From NCBI GenBank assembly GCA_003194525.1, contig NBIV01000199.1:102904-166903 (forward strand): a DNA stretch of 64,000 bases, read 5' to 3'. The notes beneath the pieces were generated by a model that was not told where the DNA came from, ran no database searches, and was given only the letters and a program-made list of their open reading frames with translations. This DNA is from Gracilariopsis chorda (lineage: Eukaryota; Rhodophyta; Florideophyceae; Gracilariales; Gracilariaceae). Shown here piece after piece: positions 36,054 to 46,352 of this stretch (the stretch's first letter is position 1; each line of letters begins with the position of its first letter). The position numbers and the translations under genes were made by a program.

Positions 36054-36082
36054 TAGAATAGATAGAATAGATAGAATAGATA
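36054..36082 (+). repeat. Short tandem repeat, 9-bp unit
   Basis: About three copies of AGAATAGAT run directly into the TATA-like motif upstream of the transposase gene. Confidence 0.85.
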
Positions 36083-36094
36083 TATAGCGTTTAC
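36079..36094 (+). promoter_or_regulatory. TATA-like core motif before transposase gene
   Basis: GATATATAGCGTTTAC resembles GATATATAGTGCTTAC found in both spacer units before the oxygenase gene. It lies about 210 bp before the proposed ATG at 36307. Confidence 0.5.
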
Positions 36095-36306
36095 ATAACC
36101 AAATAGCACTGGCTTTTTATCACCCGTTGCCCGACCTGCCCCTTGCATCGCATGCTCTACCCCACGCCCTACGAAAAGATGCTCTGCATCACGTGCACCA
36201 CCTCACCTACGTGCGCCATAATATTACGCTCCCCGATATCCCACTCCGCCACCACACTCCCTTCTCTGTTTCCAAGTATCCCGTTCTCCGTTCTCCTTCC
36301 CCCGCC

Positions 36307-39300
36307 ATGATACCCTGTTGCCATCCCCGTTGCGCTTTCTATGGCCGCACTGCGTTCTCTCTCCAGAGTCACCAACGCAGGTGCACTCATCGACTCACCC
36401 CCGACAAACGCCCTTCCTCCTCCGCCAACGCTCCCGTCCAGTTCCCTCCAAGGACCAAGCAAGGAAAATCCGTTCCAAACCTCTCCACCATTCCTCCTCC
36501 CACTCCCTCACACTGCCCCTCCGACAACGTTCCCCTCACTGAAGATGAAACCTATCACATCCAACAGGCCTCCCTTTCCCTCCAAACACAAGACGCACAC
36601 CACATGGCAGGTCACGCCCTCTGTTCAGTCTGCTCCTCAAACCCACCTCCCCATACCTCGTCCCAATCCCCCTCCCCTCTCCTCAACAACCCCCATCCCG
36701 AGCAACTCGTCCTCTGCATCTCCTCCATCGCTTCCTCCTTCAGCACACGCAAAGCTGACGAACTCATCTCCCTTCTCAATCACCCAGACTTCTCCAAGTC
36801 ATCCTTCCAGAAATCCATCTCCTCCGCAAAGCAATGCCTCGCACTCCAAGAACACCTCCTCAATGAATGCATCAGCTCCACCGGCTTCCTCCCTCTCACA
36901 CTCACCGACGAACTTAACTCCTTCTCCGCAACCCTCTTCCAAAAAACGCGCCACAGACGTCCTGAAGCAACCCCTCGCTCTCGCACACTTCAACAACACC
37001 TTCTTCCAACCCGTCTCCCAATCTTCCCCTTCCTCCTCTTCCACCCCCGCCTTCGCCCATCCTATGGCCGCATCCTTTGGAAACAAAGTCGTTCCTGCCT
37101 TCAAACAAGCCATCATGCAGTGCCACATCAATGACATCGTCTGGCACACCCCCGAAACAACCGGTATGGAATCTTTCGTCGGTCTCGTCCAGTTATAGTC
37201 CGATAAGTCCACCACTTCACTCAAGAGCTCCTCCATCAACTCATATCCCCTTCAAATCACCCTTCTCATCTTCTCAGACGCATTCTGCTGAAAGTTTATC
37301 TCCGAAAACCTCACCCTCGTAGGATACCTCCCAACCTCCTTCTCCCCCTCTTCCTTCCCCGACCACGCAGACTTCATCCCACATTCGTCCTCCAACATCC
37401 CACGCGAAACAAGAATTGACCTCATTCAGCGCACCATCTCTGCAATTCTCAACCCACTCCTATCTTCCGCCCTCCTCGGTTTCTCATTCCGTGACGCCCA
37501 CGGTGTACTCCGCCACTGCCACCCCATTCTCTGCAGCTACTGCGCAGACATCCCAGAGGCAAATGACATCCTCCCCATCTCGCACGGAACACGACCACAT
37601 CACCCCTGCCCCAGATGTACCGTCCCCTGCGAACACCTCTCCCTCAACACAAACTCCATCCACTTCCGCACACAATCCCAGACTCGAAACAAACGCAGAG
37701 AATACGCCGCTCTCCTTCGCCAGTGCAACGAACCCCAGCTCGGCCGCAATCCAAAAGTCGCTCGCACCAAAAAGGTACAAGCAACCAGAGTCCTCCAGTC
37801 CCTCTCCCTCGCAAAGTATCCCTGTCTCTTCGAATCTTACGCCATTTTCAACATCACTCTCCTTCTCTCCTCTTACAACATTTTTGCCTTCGAACCCCTT
37901 CACAACTTCCACCTCGGCGTCTCAAAGCTCATCAAAGCCACTGCCATCGAACGACTCCGCTCCGAATCACTCTTCACCACAGTCGGCCCCAACAACACCA
38001 AACGTTCCTTCTATTCCATCCGCACCTCAATCCTCAAACACTCCAATTCCATCCTCGCCGCCATCGAAAAGAACTCCCCCGCACCCGGCCTCCACATCTA
38101 CTTCTCCACAACCGTCATATCCCAAGCCCTCAACGGCTTCTTCAACACAGAAGGCTTACGAGGAATGCTGGAAGCAAAGGATTACCGCACCATCGACATG
38201 GTCTTCCCATTCATCGGCGCCTTCTTCGACAGATGCTGCAAATAAACCGACTCCTCCCCCATCACTTCTGTCTTCACCAAGTACATAGACCTCCTTCTCT
38301 TCTCTATGCGATACAACTCCTCCCCCGAATTGACAGACACCTCCCTCCTCTCTCTCGAAAAACACATAAGATCCTTCAAAGTCATAGCCGCATCCATTCT
38401 CGGACCCTACCACTCCTCCCACCTCGGCACCCTCAAGTTACATCTCCTCGACCACATCGTCGAAGACATACGCCGATACGGGGGTCTCCAATTCAACGAA
38501 GCAGGCATCTTCGAGCACGCCCACGTCCTCTTCAAATCACATTACTCCAAAACTTCCAAACGAAGAGCCATCGCCCATACAGAAACCATCGGTGCTATAG
38601 ACCGCTTCAATCTTTTCAAACACTGGAATCTACTTTCCGCAGACCCTTCTCTATCCTCCCATGCTCGACCTCAAACTCAACCGCAACTACGCAAACCTTC
38701 CTTCGTACGTGACGGAAAACATCTTTCCTTCTACGACATCTTCACAGCCGCAAAGTACCTTGCATCCACCCCCAACGCAAGTCAAAAATTTCTTCAAGAA
38801 CTCTTCTCCTCAGACACGCTCTCCATTATCTCACAACTAGGTCCCACCACACTTCATTCCTTCGTCTCCCTTTCCATCGAATATCTCAAGATAATCCTTA
38901 ACCCAACAACCTCCTTCAAACTCGTCTCACCTTCGTCAACTCCGCATACGTCGTCGGCGGTTACATCCCAACACTACACAATTACAACCAAGAACGAAAC
39001 GAACTCATCCTCCAAAAACCCTCCGTCCCTCTCCTCCAGCGCATCTTCGCCGTTCCATCATTCGAACTTTCCAGATCACCAAAGTTCTCCCATATCCTTG
39101 TCGCTGGAACCAACTCCTCCTCTCCATCCACAACCACTGTATGGGTCTCCAAGCTCATTGCCCTAGTTCGCTTCAAACTACCTTCCCCCTCTTCAAGCTC
39201 TTCCACCCCCATGACAAAGGAATTTGCTTTCGTACAATTCCTTGAACTCGTACCACCCCGCGACAATGTCGATATCACCCTCAACTGCGTCTGCCTTCGG

Positions 39301-39504
39301 TGGTCAACCGATGACGAGCGGGACCACACCACCGATCCAGTTCCCATCTCCAAACCTTCCCCCGACGACAACGTATATCCTTGGTTCGGCCTCATTCCTT
39401 CCACCTCCATTCTAGGTGTAGTCCGCCTCATTCGAGAAAACTACCCCGCCCCGCCATTCACGCCTCTTCTTCACTGGCGCTTCCATGTTTTCTACATCAA
39501 CTGA
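36307..39504 (+). pseudogene. KDZ/Plavaka-type transposase, broken
   Basis: The proposed ATG opens a C2H2-like finger (CCHPRC, then HQRRCTH), typical of the N-terminus of Plavaka-like transposases. The frame runs Ser/Pro-rich to about 36960, moves to the second frame until about 38930, then returns to the first. Core landmarks: SDAF and LVGYLPTSF near 37285-37345; a zinc-like HxxC, CPRC pair after IPEANDILPISHGTR near 37560-37620; FEPLHNFHLGVSKLIK near 37895; KLHLLDHIVEDIRRYGG and NEAGIFEHAHVLFKSHY near 38440-38550; C-terminal HWRFHVFYIN. In-frame stops: TAG 37196, TGA 37289, TAA 38243. The family assignment rests on this motif order; catalytic acids were not assigned with certainty. Confidence 0.75.
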
Positions 39505-39583
39505 TTCTATCGTGACACCTCTTCAAAGTCTTACGCCCCACAATCTGCAACACATCAGTAAACCACCCGTTCCACCAGTAACA

Positions 39584-42013
39584 CTATTCTTCTTCAACTT
39601 GTTCTTCATAACCTCCCAGACCTTCCTCCCACTGCGCCTTGACATGATCCGTCGCCTCACCTCTCCCAAAATCTCGACTCTCTTTCACCAACCTCTTCAT
39701 CCACACATCTTCTGGCCGACATGCAGCAACATAACTGTCCAGCACCCCTCCCAGCCATTTCGTCATATGTTCCGAAAAGTATTCATCCTTCGCGGCCAAG
39801 TATATCTTCCGCTTCGAAAGTATCGACAGCGCTACCGTCGCTTCTCTATCCCATTCCCAGCTATACAACGCGGGTCACCCTCATCGCATTCTTCATTCTC
39901 AAATTCTTCATGATATAGCTCTCTCACCCTCTCCCACGCCACACCAAGTATATTCTCTACCTCGAGCGGAAGATACTCACATTACAACGTAGCAAATACC
40001 AACTGCCGTCTTCCTCCACGCCTCAAATCTGTGTCCATTGCCATCAAAACACATCCGATCCACGCATTTAAACGAGCCAAATGCACCACTGTCCCATCAA
40101 CGTACTCCATCTTTCCCTCCCTTTCCGTTCCCAACTCATATTCAATGAATTTTTCCAATACTTCCACCGCAGCCCCGTTCTTTAAGTACATGTCCCCTTT
40201 ACTAAACTCTTTCAGGCACCCAGCAACCTGAAATCCAGAATACGTAAGATTGTCGATTGTTTTCATCCTCCAAGAACATAAACTACCGCTTTTCGCCTCC
40301 CCATTCCTCTTGAACTTCGTCTTTGCTTCCTGTAACTGCTTTTTCAACTCAATGTCTAGCTCCGTCCCCTCTCGCGGTCTCACACGTCTGGTTATCAAGT
40401 CATATCCAAGCAACGAAAAAATTTTGTCCCGTTCCACACGCTTCCGAACCCCAATCACATCACTCAACTTCTGCTTCATACGTAGCCTCAAACACCTGTC
40501 CGCAACAACCTCCCGCACACATTGATCTTTCCTACCCGCTTAACGAATCGACTCCCATCTCTCCCCCTCAATCTCAACGCCAAACAAGTACTTCAATAGT
40601 TCATTACTTCCTCCTCGCGACGAAGGCGTGTACGACCTCATCTCAGACGCAATCTCAAACGGACATCGAGGTACAATCTTTTTTCCTCCCACAACAAACA
40701 CACTCCCTTCTTTTCCCTTCCCCAATACTTTGCATCGATTCGTCCAGTTCCTTTCCATACCCTCCGAATTAAAACAAAGCTCCGATACCTCCACCTTCGC
40801 ATAGTACAACAATCTATCATATACTACCCTGGCCAACCCATAAAAACCCTCTTGCACATCAACCACATACTCCCTACGCCCTCTCAATTCCTTTTCACCT
40901 TCAGATCCCTTTCTTTCCCCTTGTCTCACCTTCATCCCTTCCCGGAAGCTATCTATCAGCAAATTCTTCTCGCTCATCTCTTCTCTTATCCTCTTCAGTT
41001 CCTCTCGCGTCAACTTCAGCGACATCTTTAGACTGCAGTGGTCCCCTTTGATCTGCCCGAGTTCTGCGCTCAACATATTGACCCTCTCAACTAACGAAGA
41101 TCGAGACATCACAACGATGTCGTCATTCCCTGCATCTCCCAAAATATTGACAGGCAGCCGTCGCTCCTGAGCAGGCTCACTTGGCCACCGATGAACACTT
41201 CCTTTCCTCTCTCGCATTCCTTCCGGAGTCCGTGGCGTTATGCTTCCTTTATCGCTTTCCAAGTCTTGAGCCATTTGCACTTTTCGCGCCCTTACCAGGG
41301 TGCTCGTACGTTCTCCGCTTTTCGATGCTTCCTGTATTCCATCTGTCACTCTGACCGCTTCTTCCACTTCTTTCGTTTCCTTTAAATCAGAGCGGCGTCC
41401 CACTCCTTCCTTTATTCTCTCTCTCGTCCATCTCCCCTTCACAATGTGATCCTCTTCGTCCCCATCATTCTACCAAAGGGACATTTACCTCTCCTCCATA
41501 TTGATTTCCCCTTGGGGCTCCACCTCTCTTCAGCGCAACTGCTTCTTCTATTTGTTTCCTTTCCGGCATTTCTTCATCTTTATTTTGGTCTTCGACCCGC
41601 ACATTTGCTTTCAACCCTCCCTGATGTGGTACCTCTTTTCTTCTTTTAGCAACCGAACCTTTCTCACCCTCCACCCCACCACCAGACCCAGGCATAGATC
41701 GCTGTCCCCGAACCAAATCTATCCTGCGTGCTACATGAGCATGGGCATCAGCCTCCAAATTCTCACTCATCGTGCGCTCACTCGTCGTGCGCTCACTCGT
41801 CGTGCAATCGGATCCGACGTTCTTTGCCCCACCTCTTCTCCCTCTCTTCGAAGCACCTTCTCCTGACCTCCTCCCCGATGATCCGCTCCTGGGAACACAT
41901 GATTTCGATTTTGCTCCACTCGCGGTTCGCTCCTCAATAGCATTTCGCAGCGTCCTAGGCGCACTCGCCGCACCACCCCCTGCCAGGCCTCGCTTCTTTC
42001 CCTTCGGTGCCAT
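39584..42013 (-). pseudogene. Basic coiled-coil protein of the KDZ-like element, unknown function
   Basis: ATG at 42013 begins MAPKGKKRG and a very basic, disordered region with a 15-bp tandem repeat encoding SERTT (about 41767-41812). Near 41465 the frame shifts by one and continues. Residues coded around 41110-40900 form a long coiled coil (LVERVNMLSAELGQI, LKRIREEMSEKN). A folded-looking part follows (GFYGLARVVYDRLLYYAKVEV). An in-frame TAA stands at 40540-40542, after which the same frame goes on to 39982, and another frame to 39584. It is convergent with the transposase. No family was recognised; a DNA-binding partner of the transposase is one guess. Confidence 0.5.
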
Positions 42014-42181
42014 TCTTGGAATCCAAAATCTTGCGCAAGGGGCTAGTGACACTCTGGGATGGCGCACGCCGTGTGTTGTCCGGAAAAATCTCGCCACTCA
42101 AGGCGCGCATAAATCTTTGTTTTTTGCGAAATCTTGAGAGTACAATCCTCGGTGGTACCGAAAATGGACGTTTCTTTGTCA

Positions 42182-42192
42182 CATATATATCG
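42182..42192 (-). promoter_or_regulatory. TATA-like core motif before coiled-coil gene
   Basis: On the minus strand GCGATATATAT stands about 170 bp before the ATG at 42013 and is followed, as in the spacer motifs, by a short AC-rich tail and ACGTCCAT. Confidence 0.45.
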
Positions 42193-42310
42193 CTTTGTAT
42201 CTTTCATCCTTACTGAAAAGTGATTTTCTCTTAAGTTAGGACTACACATCCGTTTAAATAATAAACGTCGCCCTTTAGCCAAGCTGTGGACAAAGGTTTA
42301 TAACAACAAA

Positions 42311-45300
42311 CTAATCAATGACTATCGTTCCATCCTTCACATTCAAATGGGTTTGCCAGTCATAAAAATCACCGTATCTGGCGAAGAGTTACTCTCTTTG
42401 CTCTATGTTGGCTGTCGCCTCCATCTTAATAAGTTTGTAGTCCGTTAATCTCCCTGGTGTTCGTCGCACTCCCGGTGTCCGTTTGATTCGCACATTAGCC
42501 TCCCTTTTTTTCACGAGGCCATCCACCATGGCATCTTAATGTTTATTGCCTTCCACATACTATGGATCGTTGATATACCCCGCAATAAGAAAAGGGGCAT
42601 GAACCACCCATAAAACGGAGTTTGCTTGTTTTTCATGCCATTTCGTCAGCTGTTTTCGATGCAGAAGTGATTAGAACTGTTGACCGTACACTTCTATCTC
42701 CACCGAATACTTCCAGAAGCGATCCTTCGTCACACCCATGACTTCCTCCCCGTAGGTCTTGTGCACTTCTTTCCAATTCGAAAGGTCATTATAAACCGTC
42801 CAGTAGAAATAGCACAATACCTTGCCTGCAGCAATTCGACGAGTTGCAAACACTCCAACACCAGCCTTTTCGTGACGAAAGTAGACTTGCCCACTCGCAA
42901 CCCATATTGCACAGCCTCCATTGCCAATAGAGACTTCATGTTCTCCAGATTCATTCTTCCCTGCAGCTCCCTCGGCCATCCATCCATAGCTTTCTTCCTT
43001 CCCAACTTCCCTAGAATTTCACTTTGCCACAAAGTGGAGAGAAAGTCGACAAGGTATGGGGGAAGAATTTGGTACGGTGGAAATCCGTCGACAGCCCTCC
43101 ATAACACGGTGTGCCTGCTTCTTCCAATTGGGAATGCAGAGGAAACACAATGGGCCATCTTTCGAAGCTCCTGGCTCTTCTCAATATCCGTGTGTCTTTC
43201 CCGTATTATGGAAGCGAAGCGAACAATAGCGGCATGCTTGGCGTGTTCAAAGCAAGCTTTGTCCGGTTCAAACCCCGCAAACTTCCGATGCTTGGGCAGT
43301 TACATCCACGCCATTGGTGTCGAGAACGTTCCGGCAAACATGCCAACCACGAGGTCTCCTGGCTGACTGAACCAGCAAATCAGCTCATTCAACAGTGCCC
43401 TACACTTCTGTTCCGGTCGCACCCTCTTCCTCGTATACTTCCCATCCAGGTTTTTCACAGACCACATGAGCATCTCACTATTTGAAATCGGCGGCACCTG
43501 ATCCATGATTGCATGATACGCTGGGTATCGTGAAGCAACATAATGGAAGTTCTCACAGTTGACCATCCAGTGCTGTTGTGCATAAGGTACTCCAGCACAA
43601 ACAGCATGTACAGCGTATTCTGTTGTCTGGTGCAACCGGCAACTTCTTCTACCAACGTTACCCGTCGAATTACCTAAAGACCGTACAAAATGGAGGGGCT
43701 GTTCGTCGATGACAAGGGAGTAACGCATCGTATCAGAGTCATCCATGTAGGTAACTTTCCGTAGCACATCCCGCCACAACGGTACCTGATCCCATGAGCA
43801 GAACGGTATAATATGTCCACCAGGACGTAGAAGCGTTGACGAACTCCTCGCTGACCTGCTCATGCCCTTCTCTGTCAGAATATCGTGTTCGCTGTTCTCC
43901 AAACGACGCTCAGAACGAGTCCCATACGGCGGATCGGAAAGCAGGAACTGTACCCTTCCTTCAATAGATACCTCGCTTTCGCCAGACTTGTTGTGGTCAA
44001 CTTCGATGAGATGTTCGAACTTGCAGTTGTGGAGACGGAAGTTGCGGGACATCTCCTTCTCACAATACTTGTAACCTATCACATCATCCAAATTCGTAGG
44101 GTACGGTGGTGCACGAATCCCCGTGCCTTCGACATCATACCATACGTTCTGCGACAAAGCTGTTGTCTGCAGTCCTTGAGTGGCCTTTGGTGCAGTACCA
44201 CGTTCTGCAGTACCACGTTCCGCATCCTCTACCATCTCTATCTCTTTCATTTCTTCCAACTCACACTGATCACCACCTTCCACACGCTCAGCACGTTCGT
44301 TCCCATTACCAGCCGTACCAGTTTCTACCGGCTCCACGATGATGTCAACGTCTTCTGCGGGCTCTTTTTACACAGCTTGATGTACTTTGACATTGCATTC
44401 ATGCAACGCAATCAGCTTCAGAGGCTTTATGGCCTCTTGAACCGTGGTGACAAGAGATTCACTAAAGTTCTCAAACTGCAGAGGGAAAAGTCTCGTTCTC
44501 GTGATGATGAACCTTTTGAGGGCATCCAATTTGCTGGGAGCAGAGATGTCGAACAGTTTCTGTTTTACCACCACAATAGAAAGGTCACCAAGGTATTCTT
44601 TGGCAAAAAGGCGAAGCGCTGTATCCACTGGGTCCGGCAGATTCCATGCCCATTTGGTAACGTTTTCTTCTACGGTGGTGACGTTCTTCTCCTCCAGACA
44701 CTGTTTGGAACAATCTTTGTGTTGGAAGCCCATGGAGCGTTGTGCGATATCGGTGAAGACTACACTGATATAGTAGAGTCGAATGTAAGGCAAGATCATA
44801 AACTCAATGTTGAGAAACCCGAGGAATTGGGCGAAACCATCCCAAGCCCTGGTCACCAGCTGCACACCATACCCGAATTTCTGACTCTGGGTCATGTCCG
44901 ACAAACTCACTTTCGAGAACTTCCTAGCTGCCATGCCCCTTTTCCTTTTCCTACCATTTCCTTCCTTATCCACGGCAATCTGTTGCACCATAGACAAGCT
45001 AATGACCATTTCAAAGTCGGTTCAAGGATCCGTGTGGAAAGCGGAAGATTTCTTGGTTGCTCCCAGAACATGGGACTTGCAAAAGACAGATAGCAACACT
45101 TTACGTGGAATTCCTTTAAGCCCTTCCCTTTTACAATAAACCTTCCAAAATTCCTTTACACGCCTGTCGTCTTCACGGTCCTTTACGTCCACCACTCTTG
45201 ACATAAGAAAGAGTTGACGTGGAGAGCCTCTGAGAGACATTTTACGGAGCTTGAAGTCCGAATACGAGATGTAATCTGGTCTGATGAGAGTGAGAAACAT

Positions 45301-45459
45301 TTTCTTGGCAGAGTCATGAACGTTGCGACTTTGTACCGCGAACTCCACAAAGTCGGTGTGCTTCAAACTTCTTGGCTCATCGACATTTTGCCTCATCGCT
45401 GCATAGTCATCACGAACTGCAAGATAAGCATCAATAAGCTCTTCTCCGGTTCTGTGCAT
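42311..45459 (-). pseudogene. DNA amino-methyltransferase fused to SET domain, broken
   Basis: ATG at 45459. One frame runs from there to about 42980, crossing stops at 45022 (TGA), 44368 and 43300 (both TAA); one frameshift then leads to 42311. The first 360 residues have no recognised domain. A 15-bp repeat encodes RGTAE. The methyltransferase follows: catalytic LLSDPPYGT at 43941-43918, a RPGGHIIPFCSWDQ block, and after about 170 residues GDLVVGMFAGTFSTPMAW with KHRKFAGFEPDKACFEHA, the AdoMet-binding motif. This order (DPPY first) is that of beta-class N6-adenine or N4-cytosine enzymes. The C-terminal SET domain spans about 42862-42365: GVGVFATRRIAAGKVL, NDP, KREANVRI, and EATANIEQRE-LFARYGDFY, with three further stops. 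DNA and histone modification in one chain is unusual. Confidence 0.8.
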
Positions 45460-45504
45460 CTTGAAGGAACCCGTTTCCTTCGGATTATGTTTCTCTCCGT
45501 TTTG

Positions 45505-45652
45505 GGTCGAGGATCGTGGTACGAGGTGTCATAATGCTCCATTGCGAACAAGATGGAGCGCCAGGACGCGAAATTTTAATTAAAATTCATGCCTGTCGCT
45601 CCATCGTGTTCGCGATGGAGCATCACGACAACTCGGACCATGGTCTTCGACC
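45505..45652. repeat. 148-bp imperfect palindrome 1
   Basis: Arms of about 60 bp run from GGTCGAGGATC to GGTCTTCGACC around an AT-rich centre (AAATTTTAATTAAAATT). Each arm contains a smaller hairpin built from CTCCAT and ATGGAG. The second spacer repeat has an equally long palindrome. Confidence 0.9.
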
Positions 45653-45752
45653 AAAAGATTATCAAATTGTTTTTGAAATGCAATTAATTGGGAGGGGAGT
45701 TGCAGGGATGCTACGATGACGACGGATGGATGTCATGAAACGCCTTGAAAAC

Positions 45753-45770
45753 GATATATAGTGCTTACGT
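45753..45770 (+). promoter_or_regulatory. TATA-like core motif in spacer repeat 1
   Basis: GATATATAGTGCTTACGT, identical to the motif in repeat 2. The inner ATATAT is palindromic, so it could also serve the minus-strand gene starting at 45459. Confidence 0.5.
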
Positions 45771-45993
45771 CCATCTCTTTGGAACCAAGCAGGTGTGATC
45801 ACGGGAGCTTCAAAAGAAAGGGGTAACACTGTTGGAGACGACCACTCTGGTACTTTTTTTTAACAAGGAAAAGTTGTTCTTCGGGTCCAATAGAAGTTTT
45901 CAATCGTCCAAACCGACGCAACGAATGCGGTTGCGAAGAATGCGCAAGTCGCTTTTGACTTGGTTGCCACGGATTATGTTTCTCTTCGTTTTG

Positions 45994-46141
45994 GGTCGAG
46001 GACCGTAGTACGAGGTGTCATGGTGCTCCATTGCGAACACGATGGAGCGCCAGGCATGAACTTTAAATAAAGTTTCGCCTCCTGGCGCTCCATCATGTTG
46101 GCGATGGAGGACCACGACAACTCGGACCATGGTCCTCGACC
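45994..46141. repeat. 148-bp imperfect palindrome 2
   Basis: Arms of about 60 bp, outer ends GGTCGAGGACC and GGTCCTCGACC, inner ends GGAGCGCCAGG and CCTGGCGCTCC, around a centre with TTTAAATAAAG. Better matched at its ends than palindrome 1. Confidence 0.92.
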
Positions 46142-46240
46142 AAAAAGTTATCAAATTCTTTTTGCAATGCAATTAATTTGGAGGGGAATTGCAGGGATGC
46201 TATGTTTACGACAATGGATGTCATGAAACGTCTTGAAAAC

Positions 46241-46258
46241 GATATATAGTGCTTACGT
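46241..46258 (+). promoter_or_regulatory. TATA-like core motif before oxygenase gene
   Basis: GATATATAGTGCTTACGT, about 100 bp before the ATG at 46353; the downstream CCATCTCTTTGG could hold the transcript start. Confidence 0.55.
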
Positions 46259-46352
46259 CCATCTCTTTGGTACCAAGCATACGTGATCGCGGGAGCATTC
46301 GACGTCAGCGGGTGCCAAGAAAACGCAAGCGCGACCTTTGAAGTACTCAGCC

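Larger units (their letters stand above)
45481..45810 (+). repeat. Spacer direct repeat, copy 1
   Basis: About 330 bp, from CGGATTATGTTTC to CACGGGAGC, repeated at 45970-46298. It contains a 148-bp palindrome, a GCAATTAATT block and the TATA-like motif. It lies between the divergent methyltransferase and oxygenase genes. Confidence 0.92.
45970..46298 (+). repeat. Spacer direct repeat, copy 2
   Basis: Second copy of the unit at 45481-45810, offset by 489 bp; the two are similar along their length with scattered substitutions. It is the copy next to the oxygenase gene. Confidence 0.92.

Noticed and set aside
36127..36306. Extension of the transposase N-terminus to 36127
   Set aside because: The frame there begins with TTG, not ATG; the first ATG (36307) is directly before the zinc finger.
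36127..39913. Several long overlapping Ser/Pro-rich ORFs in all three plus frames and on the minus strand
   Set aside because: C-rich, stop-poor DNA opens all frames. Only the path frame 1, frame 2, frame 1 carries transposase motifs; the rest are shadows.
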